A stretch of 64,000 nt of DNA from JAHCHG01 sp041394845 (GTDB taxonomy: Bacteria; Acidobacteriota; Blastocatellia; Pyrinomonadales; Pyrinomonadaceae). Each line of letters opens with the position of its first letter. The first letter of the stretch is position 1. Below are positions 33,162-44,042 of this stretch, piece by piece. The notes under the pieces were generated by a model. It made no database searches, was not told the DNA's origin, and saw only the letters and a program-made list of their open reading frames with translations. The stretch is from the NCBI GenBank assembly GCA_041394845.1, contig JAWKHL010000009.1, positions 13,856 to 77,855 on the forward strand. Direction: 5' to 3'. The translations under genes and the position numbers were made by a program.

Positions 33162-33293
33162 GGAATGTGATTATACAGTCTTTCGCGTAAATCTTTAACC
33201 TGCCGGTAAATCTCAAACTCATCGAACGGCCATTTTCGACAAAATGACTCGTCCGACCGGAGATCTTGATAAAGGCTTATTCAGTGAGAAAAA

Positions 33294-33578
33294 TCAATCT
33301 TTGATCTCTTTGTCCGTGAAAAGATAGTCTTTCAATTCGTTGGAAAACGTTTCGTCCTTGCGCCTGATCCATTCCAGCGTCATCGCCGCGTGTTCCTTTT
33401 CCTCATCGCGGTTGTGGATCAGGATCTTCTTTAAGGCCTCGTCCTTGCAGACATCGACGCGCTGATTGTACCAGTCGATGGCCTCAAGTTCTTCCATCAG
33501 GGAGATGATCGCCCGGTGCATATCGCGGGTTTCTTCGGACAAATCCTCGTACGGTTCGTGATAACCTTCGTGGGCCAT
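33294..33578 (-). CDS. Encapsulated-ferritin-like (EncFtn) protein
   Basis: 94 residues, two helices, the size of encapsulin-associated ferritins. The metal site can be aligned with the R. rubrum protein after a two-residue shift: Glu30, Trp36-Tyr37, Glu60 and His63 (EELEAIDWYNQR and EEKEHAAM). This family oxidises ferrous iron in an annular decamer. The C-terminal tail (LFTDKEIKD) shows no typical encapsulin targeting peptide, and no encapsulin shell gene is in the window, so it may work unpackaged or with a distant shell. Confidence 0.85.
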   Translation of the reverse strand: MAHEGYHEPYEDLSEETRDMHRAIISLMEELEAIDWYNQRVDVCKDEALKKILIHNRDEEKEHAAMTLEWIRRKDETFSNELKDYLFTDKEIKD

Positions 33579-33639
33579 ATTTTTATTTAAAAGGGCTTAT
33601 TATTGAACTCCGACCGGGTCGCCAACGCTTCCCGCCCAA

Positions 33640-33672
33640 CCTCTGCTCACCGCTTACCGCTCACTGTGCTGA
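33640..33672. repeat. CTCACCGC-type word repeat
   Basis: CTCTGCTCACCGCTTACC and CGCTCACTGTGC words, ending at the nuoI stop codon (33673). Confidence 0.55.
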
Positions 33673-34194
33673 CTAGACTTCCTTGAACTCCGAATCGACG
33701 TCTTCCGAAGAAAGAGCGACGCGGTAGTTCTTCGACTGCTTCTGTTTGGTGATCAGCAGATCGTCCTTGGTCTTGAGCAGATCGGCGCGGTTGTAGACCG
33801 AGAGTTCGAAATTGTAACCGTGGGTGATGGCGTCCTTCGGACAGGCCTCGACGCAATAGCCGCAGAAGATACAGCGACCGTAGTCGATGTTGTAAACACG
33901 GGCGTAGCGTTCGTCGCGGCCGATCCGATCTTCGTAGGGACGCGGATCATCTTCGGCCTCGATGTAGATGCAGTCCGATGGACAGGCGGCCGCGCAAAGA
34001 TAACAGGCCACGCATTTTTCCTTCCCGCTCTCGTCCACGTGAAGAAGATGCTGTCCGCGATAACGGGGCTGAACCGTTACGGGCACATCCGGATATTGTA
34101 CCGTCCATTTTTGTTTGGGAAGATACGAGATGGTCGTCTTCATTCCGAGCAAAACGGCCTTGGTTGACTTAATGACATCGCTGATTATTGACAT
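33673..34194 (-). CDS. nuoI: NADH-quinone oxidoreductase subunit I
   Basis: Carries two [4Fe-4S] clusters in the peripheral arm of complex I. 173 residues; cluster motifs CVACYLCAAACPSDC and CIFCGYCVEACPKDA. An N-terminal amphipathic segment (VIKSTKAVLLGMKTTISY) fits the usual membrane-contact part. No other nuo gene is next to it: upstream is a DUF4190 protein, downstream a ferritin. An isolated nuoI suggests that complex I genes are scattered in this genome, or that this copy is an extra. Confidence 0.93.
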   Translation of the reverse strand: MSIISDVIKSTKAVLLGMKTTISYLPKQKWTVQYPDVPVTVQPRYRGQHLLHVDESGKEKCVACYLCAAACPSDCIYIEAEDDPRPYEDRIGRDERYARVYNIDYGRCIFCGYCVEACPKDAITHGYNFELSVYNRADLLKTKDDLLITKQKQSKNYRVALSSEDVDSEFKEV

Positions 34195-34214
34195 AAATTT
34201 TTTTTCGGTAAATT

Positions 34215-35468
34215 TTAGAATCTGGAACCCGCAAGAATTCCCGCGTAAAGCAAAGCTATCAAGATACCTATGCCAATCACTCCGAGAATCGAAAGCGCAC
34301 CCGTAATAATTCCTCCAATTGCTAAACCTCCACCTCCATAAGCCTCAGGATTTGATTTTGCCCGCGATCGGGCCAAAAATCCAGTGATAATCCCGGTTAA
34401 TCCGAGGCCAAATGGCAGAATCCCGCAAAAGGCAAAAAGAAATGTTGGAACAAGCGTTATAATCCCGATACCCCCCGAAATCAATGAAACAATTGCCAAA
34501 GTTGAACTCGGTCCGGTTCCGGCCGGCGGAGGTTGAAACGGCGTGTTTTGACCGATCTCCTGATTTTGCCAGTTCGGATCGGGCGCGGACGGCGGGTTCC
34601 AGCCGGATTCCTGCAAGGGCTGATTGGCGCCCGCAGGCTGATTAAACGGGCTGAGCGGAGGCTCGGGCTTTCGCTCCTCTTCCTTATAAGACGGCATCGG
34701 CGTCGAAGGCGGCTGATAACTCGATGATTTCGAATCGTCGAACGGCGACGGGATCGGAACATTTTCCGGTTTTCCGAAAGGCGGCAGATCGCCCGAACGG
34801 CCTTTTGGCGGTGTCGGGGCCGACGGGGTTGGCGGTGCCGTTGATTGCGACGGAGGCGTCGGAGCTGATGGAGCCGATGGCGACGGAGGCGTCGGAGCCG
34901 ATGGCGGTGTCGGGGCCGACGGCGGCGCTGATGGCGACATTCCCGACGGCGGCGACGGAGGCGTCGGAGGTTCGGAGAAAGGGGTCGGCGGTTTGGGTTT
35001 GACATCGCCGAAACTGGGCGGAGGATTCAGGTCGGGTTCGTTGAATTTCGGCGGTTCCGGGGGAGTCGAAGAAATATCATCGGCCCGCGGCGGTTCGGCC
35101 GGCGGGGGCGGAGCCTCCTTCGCCGGTTCCGGTTTGGGCGCTTCGGGCCTCGGCGGAAAATCGCTGGAAACGATCGTTTTCAAAGGATCCACCGGCTCTT
35201 CCTCTTTGCTTTCCTCTAATTCCAGAACATCTTCTTCTTTTGCCGGTTCGATCTTCTCTTCTTCCCGCTGAAAGGGCGGCGAACCGGCCACCATCGTTTT
35301 GAAGGGATCATCGGGCGGAATCGGCAGGTCGCTCTGTTTGGCGACGGTCGTTTTGTACGGATCATCGGCCGGCGGTTCTTCTTCGACCGCCACCAACGGA
35401 GTGCCGTCAGTCTGGCAAAACCGCAAATGATCTTCAAAAGTCTTTTCACAGGTCGGGCATTTTTTCAT
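34215..35468 (-). CDS. Zinc-ribbon, Pro-rich, DUF4190-type membrane protein
   Basis: 417 residues. Order: N-terminal zinc ribbon (CPTCEKTFEDHLRFCQTDGT), repeats of an acidic DDPYKT/DDPFKT motif, a long Pro/Ser/Thr tract built from PSAPTPP units (about residues 160-230), then two C-terminal membrane segments separated by LARSRAKSNPEAYGG, the DUF4190 hallmark. The repeated D(D/P)xKT(M/I)V words could be phosphorylation or forkhead-associated docking sites for the Ser/Thr kinases nearby; that is a guess. Same ribbon type as the SPOR protein at 8263. Confidence 0.75.
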   Translation of the reverse strand: MKKCPTCEKTFEDHLRFCQTDGTPLVAVEEEPPADDPYKTTVAKQSDLPIPPDDPFKTMVAGSPPFQREEEKIEPAKEEDVLELEESKEEEPVDPLKTIVSSDFPPRPEAPKPEPAKEAPPPPAEPPRADDISSTPPEPPKFNEPDLNPPPSFGDVKPKPPTPFSEPPTPPSPPSGMSPSAPPSAPTPPSAPTPPSPSAPSAPTPPSQSTAPPTPSAPTPPKGRSGDLPPFGKPENVPIPSPFDDSKSSSYQPPSTPMPSYKEEERKPEPPLSPFNQPAGANQPLQESGWNPPSAPDPNWQNQEIGQNTPFQPPPAGTGPSSTLAIVSLISGGIGIITLVPTFLFAFCGILPFGLGLTGIITGFLARSRAKSNPEAYGGGGLAIGGIITGALSILGVIGIGILIALLYAGILAGSRF

Positions 35469-35518
35469 TTTTATTTTGTGTCCTTTTCCTTATAAGAAGA
35501 TGTTCGAAAAACAAACTA

Positions 35519-35567
35519 AAAAGGGCAAACTCTTTCCTTTCTGAAAAAGAATAACCGTTTGCCCTTT
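35519..35567 (-). terminator. Terminator after ndk
   Basis: AAAGGGCAAAC and GTTTGCCCTTT arms with a 26-base loop; on the minus strand TTTTTAGTTTG follows the stem. Confidence 0.7.
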
Positions 35568-35580
35568 TATAGCCTTAGTT

Positions 35581-35997
35581 TCAAACTAATTCAAGTTTGC
35601 TGAAGAAATAAGCGATCTCGATGGCCGCATTTTCCTCGGAATCCGAACCGTGGACGGCGTTTTCGCCGATCGAACCGGCGAACTCTTTCCGCAATGTTCC
35701 CTCGGCCGCTTCGGCCGGATTGGTCGCGCCCATCAGATCGCGCCACGCCTTGACGGCGTTTTCCTTCTCCAAAACCATGACCACGCACGGCCCGCTCGAC
35801 ATGAATTCGGTCAGTTCTCCGTAAAACGGCCGCTCCCGGTGAACCTCATAAAAACCCTCGGCCTGTCGCTTGGTCTGATGGATCAGTTTCATTCCGCGGA
35901 TCTTGAATCCGTCGGCCAAAATTCTGTCAATAATTTTCCCGGTATGCCCTTTCGAAACGGCATCGGGTTTGATAATTCCGAATGTTAAATTGCTCAT
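35581..35997 (-). CDS. ndk: Nucleoside diphosphate kinase
   Basis: Transfers the gamma phosphate between nucleoside triphosphates and diphosphates through a phospho-histidine. 138 residues. Family motifs: TFGIIKPDAV at the start, SGPCVVMVLE in the middle, and the active-site His in NAVHGSDSEENA. Full length, no oddities. It stops four bases before the start region of the secreted protein gene at 36001 on the same strand. Confidence 0.97.
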   Translation of the reverse strand: MSNLTFGIIKPDAVSKGHTGKIIDRILADGFKIRGMKLIHQTKRQAEGFYEVHRERPFYGELTEFMSSGPCVVMVLEKENAVKAWRDLMGATNPAEAAEGTLRKEFAGSIGENAVHGSDSEENAAIEIAYFFSKLELV

Positions 35998-36000
35998 TGT

Positions 36001-37152
36001 TTAATTATTTTCCTCTTTTATTTGGTTTTTAATATCTGAAAATTCGATTATTTTGGGCGGGCTGTTGCCCTTTCCCCTCCGACTGACGTAATCGCAATCG
36101 AGTTCTTTGCCTCCTTTGGTTTGACAGACAAACTCTGAATATACGCAGGTCGGGCATTCCAAATCAACCTCCAAGGTCAGATCAAAATTATATTTTTTCT
36201 TTCTGTCAACGAAGAAATCTCTGACGATCGTCGTCAGAAAACCCTTTCCGTGCTTAAATTCAAAATCATATCTTCCGGTGGGAACGTTCAGATCATAAAT
36301 CCCCTCGGCATTTGATTTACTCGTATATGATTTGCCGTTGATCTTATCGGTGGCGGTAATTTTCACATCTTCAATCGCGCCGCCGCCCGCATCGGTTACG
36401 CGGCCTTTCAACCAGCCGGAATAAATTTCCATAAAACCGCTGTTTGAAATTTTCGTTCCGGAGGTTTCGACCGGCGTCGTTGCCGTCATCCAGGACGGAC
36501 ATTGGCCGCCATATCCGCAAGGTTCCAGATCAAGCGGCTTCAGGACGATGTTTCTCAAATATGCATTTCGGTCGGTCGATCCCGCTTCAATCGTTAAATC
36601 CTTTATCGAAAAAGTCTCAAATCCGGAGGCCGTAAAATCCACCCGGTAAACCTCCGGGAACAGATCTAACCGGTAAAATCCCAGTTCGTCAGTTTCGGTT
36701 TCAAACGCCCGTCCGGCCCGATCCGTCGCCCTCACCCTGACGCCGACAACGACCGCCGCACCATCATCCGTAACCGATCCTCCCAAAAAACCGGATCTTT
36801 CAAAACCGGCGGACTCGTCCGACTTTTTTTTCTTTAATCTGACCCTGAACAGTTCCTTTCCGCATCGATACCGAAAAGTCCGACGGAACGTTTCGAACTC
36901 CTCGGCCTTGATCTCCAGTTCTCCGGTGGCGGTCGAATTTACGCCCATCAGATCCCAAAAGAAAAAGGCTTTTGTTTTTTCTGAATAATGCAGTTTTTCC
37001 TTCCAGATCTTAACCACCGCCCCCGTTACCGGATTTCCGGCCGAATCCTCAACATAGATATTAGCCATGTATCCGCAATCGGCCTGCGCCCTGATCTGAA
37101 CATGTAAGGCGCATATCACCGCGACCAAAATCAAAATCTGCAATGCCTTCAT
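36001..37152 (-). CDS. Secreted protein with three carboxypeptidase-regulatory-like domains
   Basis: 383 residues with signal peptide (cleavage near IRAQ). Three transthyretin/CnaB-like domains can be seen: residues about 25-100 (NIYVEDSAGNPVTGAVVKIW), 120-205 (GGSVTDDGAAVVVGVRVRATD) and 245-330 (LKGRVTDAGGGAIEDVKITATD). A Cys-containing tail follows (CPTCVYSEFVC). Such proteins are likely extracellular or periplasmic beta-sandwich rods; no enzyme motif. Neighbour of a second protein of the same style at 37322. Confidence 0.8.
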   Translation of the reverse strand: MKALQILILVAVICALHVQIRAQADCGYMANIYVEDSAGNPVTGAVVKIWKEKLHYSEKTKAFFFWDLMGVNSTATGELEIKAEEFETFRRTFRYRCGKELFRVRLKKKKSDESAGFERSGFLGGSVTDDGAAVVVGVRVRATDRAGRAFETETDELGFYRLDLFPEVYRVDFTASGFETFSIKDLTIEAGSTDRNAYLRNIVLKPLDLEPCGYGGQCPSWMTATTPVETSGTKISNSGFMEIYSGWLKGRVTDAGGGAIEDVKITATDKINGKSYTSKSNAEGIYDLNVPTGRYDFEFKHGKGFLTTIVRDFFVDRKKKYNFDLTLEVDLECPTCVYSEFVCQTKGGKELDCDYVSRRGKGNSPPKIIEFSDIKNQIKEENN

Positions 37153-37321
37153 TTATTCAAAAAACTCCTTTTTTGCAGAACTTTGTCGGGAGCGCAAAAA
37201 TCCTCCCTGCTTCTTTGTCGGCAGGCAAAGAAAAAACTTTCAATTCAAAGGATTTAATCGGCAAAAGCCCCTTGGTGATCCGCACTCATGTAGGCAAGAT
37301 GCCTGCGATCCCGGCAAAAAT

Positions 37322-37990
37322 TCAAAAGCATGCTCCGATCTTTTCGTTTCGGTGATCACTCTTTTCCGGCATCTCCCGCAGAAAGATGTCGAAATTCATT
37401 CGCTCCCGGTCAACCGTAAATTCCCGGCAAATGAAATATTGCCGCAAGGACCAATGATACTTTTCCAGCCGGTATTTGCCAAAAGGCAGGCGAATTTCGT
37501 AACGCCCCCGTTCGTCCTCCGATCCCCAGAACCAGACGTCTTTGTCGTTCAAAAAGCCAAATCCCTCTTTTGATCCGAGAACGGCCTTTTTATCCTCGTC
37601 GTAGATCGTCCCGCCGACGACGCCCGTTTTTGTCCCGTTCGGGATCAGATGGACGATTCGGGAAACGCAATCGGAAAAACTGATCGGCTCCTCTTTGATT
37701 TCGTGCGTCGGCGACGAGATGATAAGACGATATTCTCCTTTGACCGGCCGTTTGAAATCGATCCGAAAGATGGAATTGTCATCCTCGCTCCGCGTAAAGA
37801 TCTCCCCGGCAGTGTCATTGACCGTCGCCGGAATCAGCTGAACAAAGGCGTCTTCGATCCCGCGCCCCTGAATGTCGCGGACGAAAAGATTGACCGACGG
37901 CATCCCGCACAAAGGCTGGGCGTCGGCGTAACAGGCGGAGATCAAACCGAACAGAAGACCGAACAGTGAGATTTGCGCTCTTTTCATCAT
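37322..37990 (-). CDS. Secreted carboxypeptidase-regulatory-like protein
   Basis: About 222 residues. Start at 37990 (ATG ATG, with GAGGG just before) gives a clean signal peptide; an earlier start at 38020 would add a basic leader and is less likely. The mature part begins QPLCGMPSVNLFVRDIQGRGIEDAFVQL, a CnaB-like opening, and has a second unit near VGGTIYDEDKKAVLGS. Probably a beta-sandwich envelope protein. Same strand and style as the gene at 36001, so a likely relative. Confidence 0.7.
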   Translation of the reverse strand: MMKRAQISLFGLLFGLISACYADAQPLCGMPSVNLFVRDIQGRGIEDAFVQLIPATVNDTAGEIFTRSEDDNSIFRIDFKRPVKGEYRLIISSPTHEIKEEPISFSDCVSRIVHLIPNGTKTGVVGGTIYDEDKKAVLGSKEGFGFLNDKDVWFWGSEDERGRYEIRLPFGKYRLEKYHWSLRQYFICREFTVDRERMNFDIFLREMPEKSDHRNEKIGACF

Positions 37991-38074
37991 TCTTGCCCTC
38001 AAAAGTTCTTTTCTTTCCAAGGGGTAAGAATGACCGAAAAGGCTTTTTGTTGCATCGAGGGTGAAAAATATTCC

Positions 38075-39166
38075 TTAATCTTCCACCGCCGCGCTGATCA
38101 CTTGATAAGACAATCCCTGCCCGGCGTAGGTGCGGAAAAGGGTTTCGGTCCCGACGTTTCCGAGGAATATGACCGATAGTTCCGCCTCCGGCGCGAACAG
38201 ATTGAGCGAGGAAAAACCGCCGATCCCGCCCTGACGCTCGATTATTTTGTAGGTTTTGCCGTCCTTCAGTTTGAGATCGTAAACCCAGCTCCCGAGCCCG
38301 ACGAAACCGAGTTCCGGCGCGGGGGTGAACATCTTTGCCGTGCTTTCTTTAGACAGAAGCTTGTTGCCGATCAACGCCTTATTCCACAAAAACATATCGT
38401 CGAGGGTCGAATACATCGCCCCGGCCGCACCGTAGTTCTCGATGCTGAAAAACGGTTCCCGGTAAAACTTGTCGTCCCGAAAAACGTAACCGTCGGCCAG
38501 ATTTTCGATGACCGCTTGGCTTTCGACCAATCCGGTGTTCTTCATCCCCAGCGGCTTGAGGATCTTTTCCTCCAAAACCTGCCGGAAACTCTTGCCGGAA
38601 ACCCTTTCGATGATCGCGCCGAGGATGATGAAGTCGCCGTTGTTGTAATTGAACCTCGCCCCCGGTTCGCTGATCAATCCGCCGCTCAGATAATTTTTGA
38701 TGACGTAGCCGGGATCGGCAAAACGAGGGTCGGCGGTCCGGTAAAAAGCGATGTCTTCGAGCAGAGGCAGACCGGAGGCGTTCATCAGAAGATTTTTAAC
38801 CGTAACCTTTTCGCCCGTCGCTTTGGGAAAATCCGGCAGATAATCGCTGATCCTCCCGTCGAGACTGATCTTGCCCTCTTCGACCAATCGCATTATCAGA
38901 AGAGCCGTAAACTGCTTGGTGATCGAATTGATTCGAAATCTCGTGGCGGCCGTGTTCGGAACAGTCCACTCTCTTTGAGCCAGACCGATCGCGCCCCGGT
39001 AGATGATCTTCTCCCCGCGAGCGACAATCAGCGCCCCGCTGTATTCGCCCTTTTTATAAGATTCCGCCAGCAAATTCCCGATCTTCTCCGCCGTCCCGGC
39101 GGCAAAGGCGTTGAAACCGAGGATCAGGACCATCAGGAAACCGATCAAAAAAGTTTTTTCCTTCAT
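38075..39166 (-). CDS. Secreted serine hydrolase, class C beta-lactamase-like
   Basis: 363 residues from the ATG at 39166, which begins a signal peptide (MKEKTFLIGFLMVLILGF, cleavage near NAFAAG); an upstream start at 39250 is rejected. Motifs of the beta-lactamase/DD-peptidase fold: SITK (SxxK nucleophile), YNNGDF (YxN) and a GGIGGF stretch in the place of the third motif. The fold covers esterases, D-aminopeptidases and penicillin-binding proteins, so real beta-lactamase activity should not be assumed. Confidence 0.87.
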   Translation of the reverse strand: MKEKTFLIGFLMVLILGFNAFAAGTAEKIGNLLAESYKKGEYSGALIVARGEKIIYRGAIGLAQREWTVPNTAATRFRINSITKQFTALLIMRLVEEGKISLDGRISDYLPDFPKATGEKVTVKNLLMNASGLPLLEDIAFYRTADPRFADPGYVIKNYLSGGLISEPGARFNYNNGDFIILGAIIERVSGKSFRQVLEEKILKPLGMKNTGLVESQAVIENLADGYVFRDDKFYREPFFSIENYGAAGAMYSTLDDMFLWNKALIGNKLLSKESTAKMFTPAPELGFVGLGSWVYDLKLKDGKTYKIIERQGGIGGFSSLNLFAPEAELSVIFLGNVGTETLFRTYAGQGLSYQVISAAVED

Positions 39167-39280
39167 AAAGATTTGGATAAAATTTTGAGTTTTCCGCGAT
39201 CGAACCCGAATCGCGAAAAAAAGATCGCGCCGCATTCCGGTTGTTGCCAAACGAAATAACCCAAAATTAAAAATTATTTT

Positions 39281-39676
39281 TCACCCTCTGCCGCTCATCC
39301 GAAAAATCGCCCTCAATTCCTCGTTGATCCGGCTCGGCTTGCCGGTTTCGGTCTCCAGCAAACACCAGATGCTTTTCGCTTCTACCAGAACGGTTTCGCC
39401 CCGCAGGATTTGGGTGAATCTCTCGCATCTGACCTTGGCGGCCTCGCCGACCCAGGTCGTGGCGATGATCTCTTCCCCCAGAAACGCCCGTTTTTTGTAG
39501 TCGATCTCGTGCCGGATGACGAACCAGGTATACTTCTTCTGCTGTTCGGCGCTGGCTGCCGCCTGCCAGTGAGCGACGGCGACATCCTGAATCCAGCGCA
39601 GATAAGCCACATTGTTGACATGTTGGTGTTCGTCGATGTCGTCTTTTTGGATGCGGAAAGAATGAGAAAACTTCAT
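39281..39676 (-). CDS. Acyl-CoA thioesterase, 4HBT hot-dog fold
   Basis: 131 residues from the ATG at 39676. An in-frame start at 39736 is rejected because a terminator hairpin (39698-39731) would lie inside the gene. The DIDEHQHVNNVAYLRWIQD segment is the active-site helix region of 4-hydroxybenzoyl-CoA-type thioesterases (Asp/Asn and Tyr positions kept). The following VIRHEIDYKKRAFLGEEI strand pattern fits. Likely hydrolyses an acyl-CoA; chain length unknown. Confidence 0.88.
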   Translation of the reverse strand: MKFSHSFRIQKDDIDEHQHVNNVAYLRWIQDVAVAHWQAAASAEQQKKYTWFVIRHEIDYKKRAFLGEEIIATTWVGEAAKVRCERFTQILRGETVLVEAKSIWCLLETETGKPSRINEELRAIFRMSGRG

Positions 39677-39697
39677 GACGGATCGGAAGATGCGAAC

Positions 39698-39731
39698 AAA
39701 GGCCGGAAGCGACGAAACATTTCCGGCCTTT
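39698..39731 (-). terminator. Terminator between the NTF2-like gene and the thioesterase
   Basis: AAAGGCCGGAA (39698-39708) pairs with TTCCGGCCTTT (39721-39731). T run is stronger on the plus strand, short on the minus. Confidence 0.6.
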
Positions 39732-39833
39732 TTCAAAAAGGAGATTTTATTGGTCGGCCGGATCGAACCTCAACATCCGCCGGCTTTGATTTGATTAAAA
39801 AGTCGCCGGACAAAAACACTTCCGGCCAAGCCT

Positions 39834-40259
39834 TTAGCAAAAATATGAAAACACCTGCTTACTTTCTTCGGAAATGCTGATGTTGTTCCAGAGTTCGGTG
39901 ATCTTGCCGTTTCGATAAATGATCTTACAAAGACTCCGCATATTGACCGGCTCGAACCTCGGCAGGCCGTCGCTCCCGATATCCTTCCTTTTGGCCGAAA
40001 CCTCGCAGAGAACCGTTATTTGGTTCCCCTGGGAAACCATCTCTTCGATCCTCACCTTTATGTCGGCAAAGGTCTCGCGCGCCTGCCGGTAGAACTTCTT
40101 GAAATTTTCCCGCCCCCGAATCGGTTCGGTTCCCTTTAAAAAATAGGGATAAGAGGCCACTCCGTTCTCATCGAACAGTTCTTCGATCGATTCCTCCCGA
40201 CCGCCGTTCCAGACCTCTTCCACCCATCTGCGATAGCTTGACTCGTTATCTTCCATCAT
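39834..40259 (-). CDS. SnoaL-like (NTF2-fold) protein
   Basis: 141 residues, soluble, alpha+beta cone fold: EEVWNGGREESIEELFDENG at the start, GTEPIRGRENFKKFYRQARETF, then strands (KVRIEEMVSQGNQITVLCEV) and a closing NGKITELWNNISI. Family members are ketosteroid-isomerase-like enzymes, hydrolases or simply binders, so the function is open. The ATG (40257-40259) is preceded by GGAGGGAGA, whose GAGGGAG is complementary to an upstream arm (see findings). Confidence 0.8.
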   Translation of the reverse strand: MMEDNESSYRRWVEEVWNGGREESIEELFDENGVASYPYFLKGTEPIRGRENFKKFYRQARETFADIKVRIEEMVSQGNQITVLCEVSAKRKDIGSDGLPRFEPVNMRSLCKIIYRNGKITELWNNISISEESKQVFSYFC

Positions 40260-40355
40260 TCTCCCTCCAAAATATTAATTTTTTTATAAATCAACTTCTT
40301 GAGGGAGAATGCAGGAGTTGGTTCGAAAAAGCCTGAACCGGTAAAGCAAAAAATT

Positions 40356-41243
40356 TTATGCCGAAGCCTGTTCGCCGAGAGCCTCTCGTGTCGCTTTGCC
40401 GATGTCGGCCGGCGATTCGACGACCCGGATTCCGGCTTCGCGGAGAGCCTTCATTTTTTCGGCGGCCGTTCCCTTGCCGCCCGAGATGATCGCTCCGGCG
40501 TGTCCCATTCGCCGTCCCGGAGGTGCGGTCTGTCCGGCGATAAAGGCGACGATCGGTTTCGTCACATTGTCTCTGGCAAATCGGGCCGCATCCTCTTCGG
40601 CCGTTCCGCCGATCTCGCCGATCATGACGATGGCGTCGGTTTCGTCGTCGGCTTCGAACAACCTGAGGGCATCGGTGTGAGTGGTGCCGATGATCGGATC
40701 GCCGCCGATTCCGACGGCCGCCGATTGACCGAGACCGAGCGCGGTCAGTTGGCCGACCGCTTCGTAGGTCAGGGTGCCGGAACGGGAAACCACTCCGACG
40801 CGGCCTTCTTTGTGGATATGGCCGGGCATAATGCCGATCTTGCATTTTCCGGGAGCGATGATCCCCGGACAGTTGGGCCCGATCAAACGGGTGGTTTGGC
40901 GATCATCGAGAAATTCCTTGACCTTGACCATATCCGCCACCGGAATCCCTTCGGTGATGCAAACCACCAGCGGCAGAGAGGCGTCGGCCGCCTCCATAAT
41001 GGCGTCGGCCGCGAACGGCGGCGGAACGTAGATCACCGAAACATTGGCTCCGGTTTCCTCCACGGCCTCCTCAACGGTGTTGAAAACCGGCACGCCCTCG
41101 TGCGTCGTTCCGCCCTTTCCGGGCGTGACGCCGCCGACCACCTTGGTGCCGTATTCGATCATCTGCTGGGTGTGAAATGTTCCTTCTTTCCCGGTGATGC
41201 CCTGAACGATCAGGCGGGTGTTTCTATCTACTAAAATGCTCAA
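40356..41243 (-). CDS. sucD: Succinate-CoA ligase, alpha subunit
   Basis: TCA-cycle enzyme that makes ATP or GTP from succinyl-CoA, with CoA bound by this subunit. 295 residues. Motifs: LIVQGITGKEGTFH (CoA-binding Rossmann start), GPNCPGIIAPGKCKIG, SRSGTLTYEA and the phospho-histidine in GHAGAIISGGKGTA. The beta subunit gene sucC, usually directly upstream, is absent here; the upstream neighbour is a Ser/Thr kinase. sucC must be elsewhere in the genome. Confidence 0.96.
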   Translation of the reverse strand: MSILVDRNTRLIVQGITGKEGTFHTQQMIEYGTKVVGGVTPGKGGTTHEGVPVFNTVEEAVEETGANVSVIYVPPPFAADAIMEAADASLPLVVCITEGIPVADMVKVKEFLDDRQTTRLIGPNCPGIIAPGKCKIGIMPGHIHKEGRVGVVSRSGTLTYEAVGQLTALGLGQSAAVGIGGDPIIGTTHTDALRLFEADDETDAIVMIGEIGGTAEEDAARFARDNVTKPIVAFIAGQTAPPGRRMGHAGAIISGGKGTAAEKMKALREAGIRVVESPADIGKATREALGEQASA

Positions 41244-41358
41244 AACTCACGCTCCTCGAAAGTGGTTTGCCCTGACAAAAAAAAGAGTATAACACGAAGA
41301 CGTTTTTTTTCTGAATCCGGTCCTCAAAAAAGTTGGGGACAAATTTCAATGTTAAATG

Positions 41359-43839
<2,481 letters not shown>

Positions 43840-44042
43840 AACCTACCCTTTGGAATTTAACACATATTAAACTATCAAAACCCCAATTTACCAACCAATT
43901 CGCCGCCCGACGGTAATTCAAATAAATTTACCGGGAATTTTCTCGAACATTCCCCGGCGCGCTTTCGTATGCCTCTTAACTGTTCTTTATCGGTAGGCGA
44001 AATACCGGAACGTAAAATACCGAATCAATTTTATAAATTTTT
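43840..44042. other. Divergent promoter region, no gene seen
   Basis: About 200 bases between the TPR kinase and the permease gene. It holds a near-direct repeat AAATACCGGAAC / AAAATACCGAATC (44001-44026) ahead of the permease gene and an AT-rich part before the kinase gene. No confident promoter was chosen. Confidence 0.4.

Noticed and set aside
38075..39166. Antibiotic resistance beta-lactamase
   Set aside because: Only the general serine hydrolase motifs are seen; the fold is shared by esterases and peptidases, so resistance should not be claimed.
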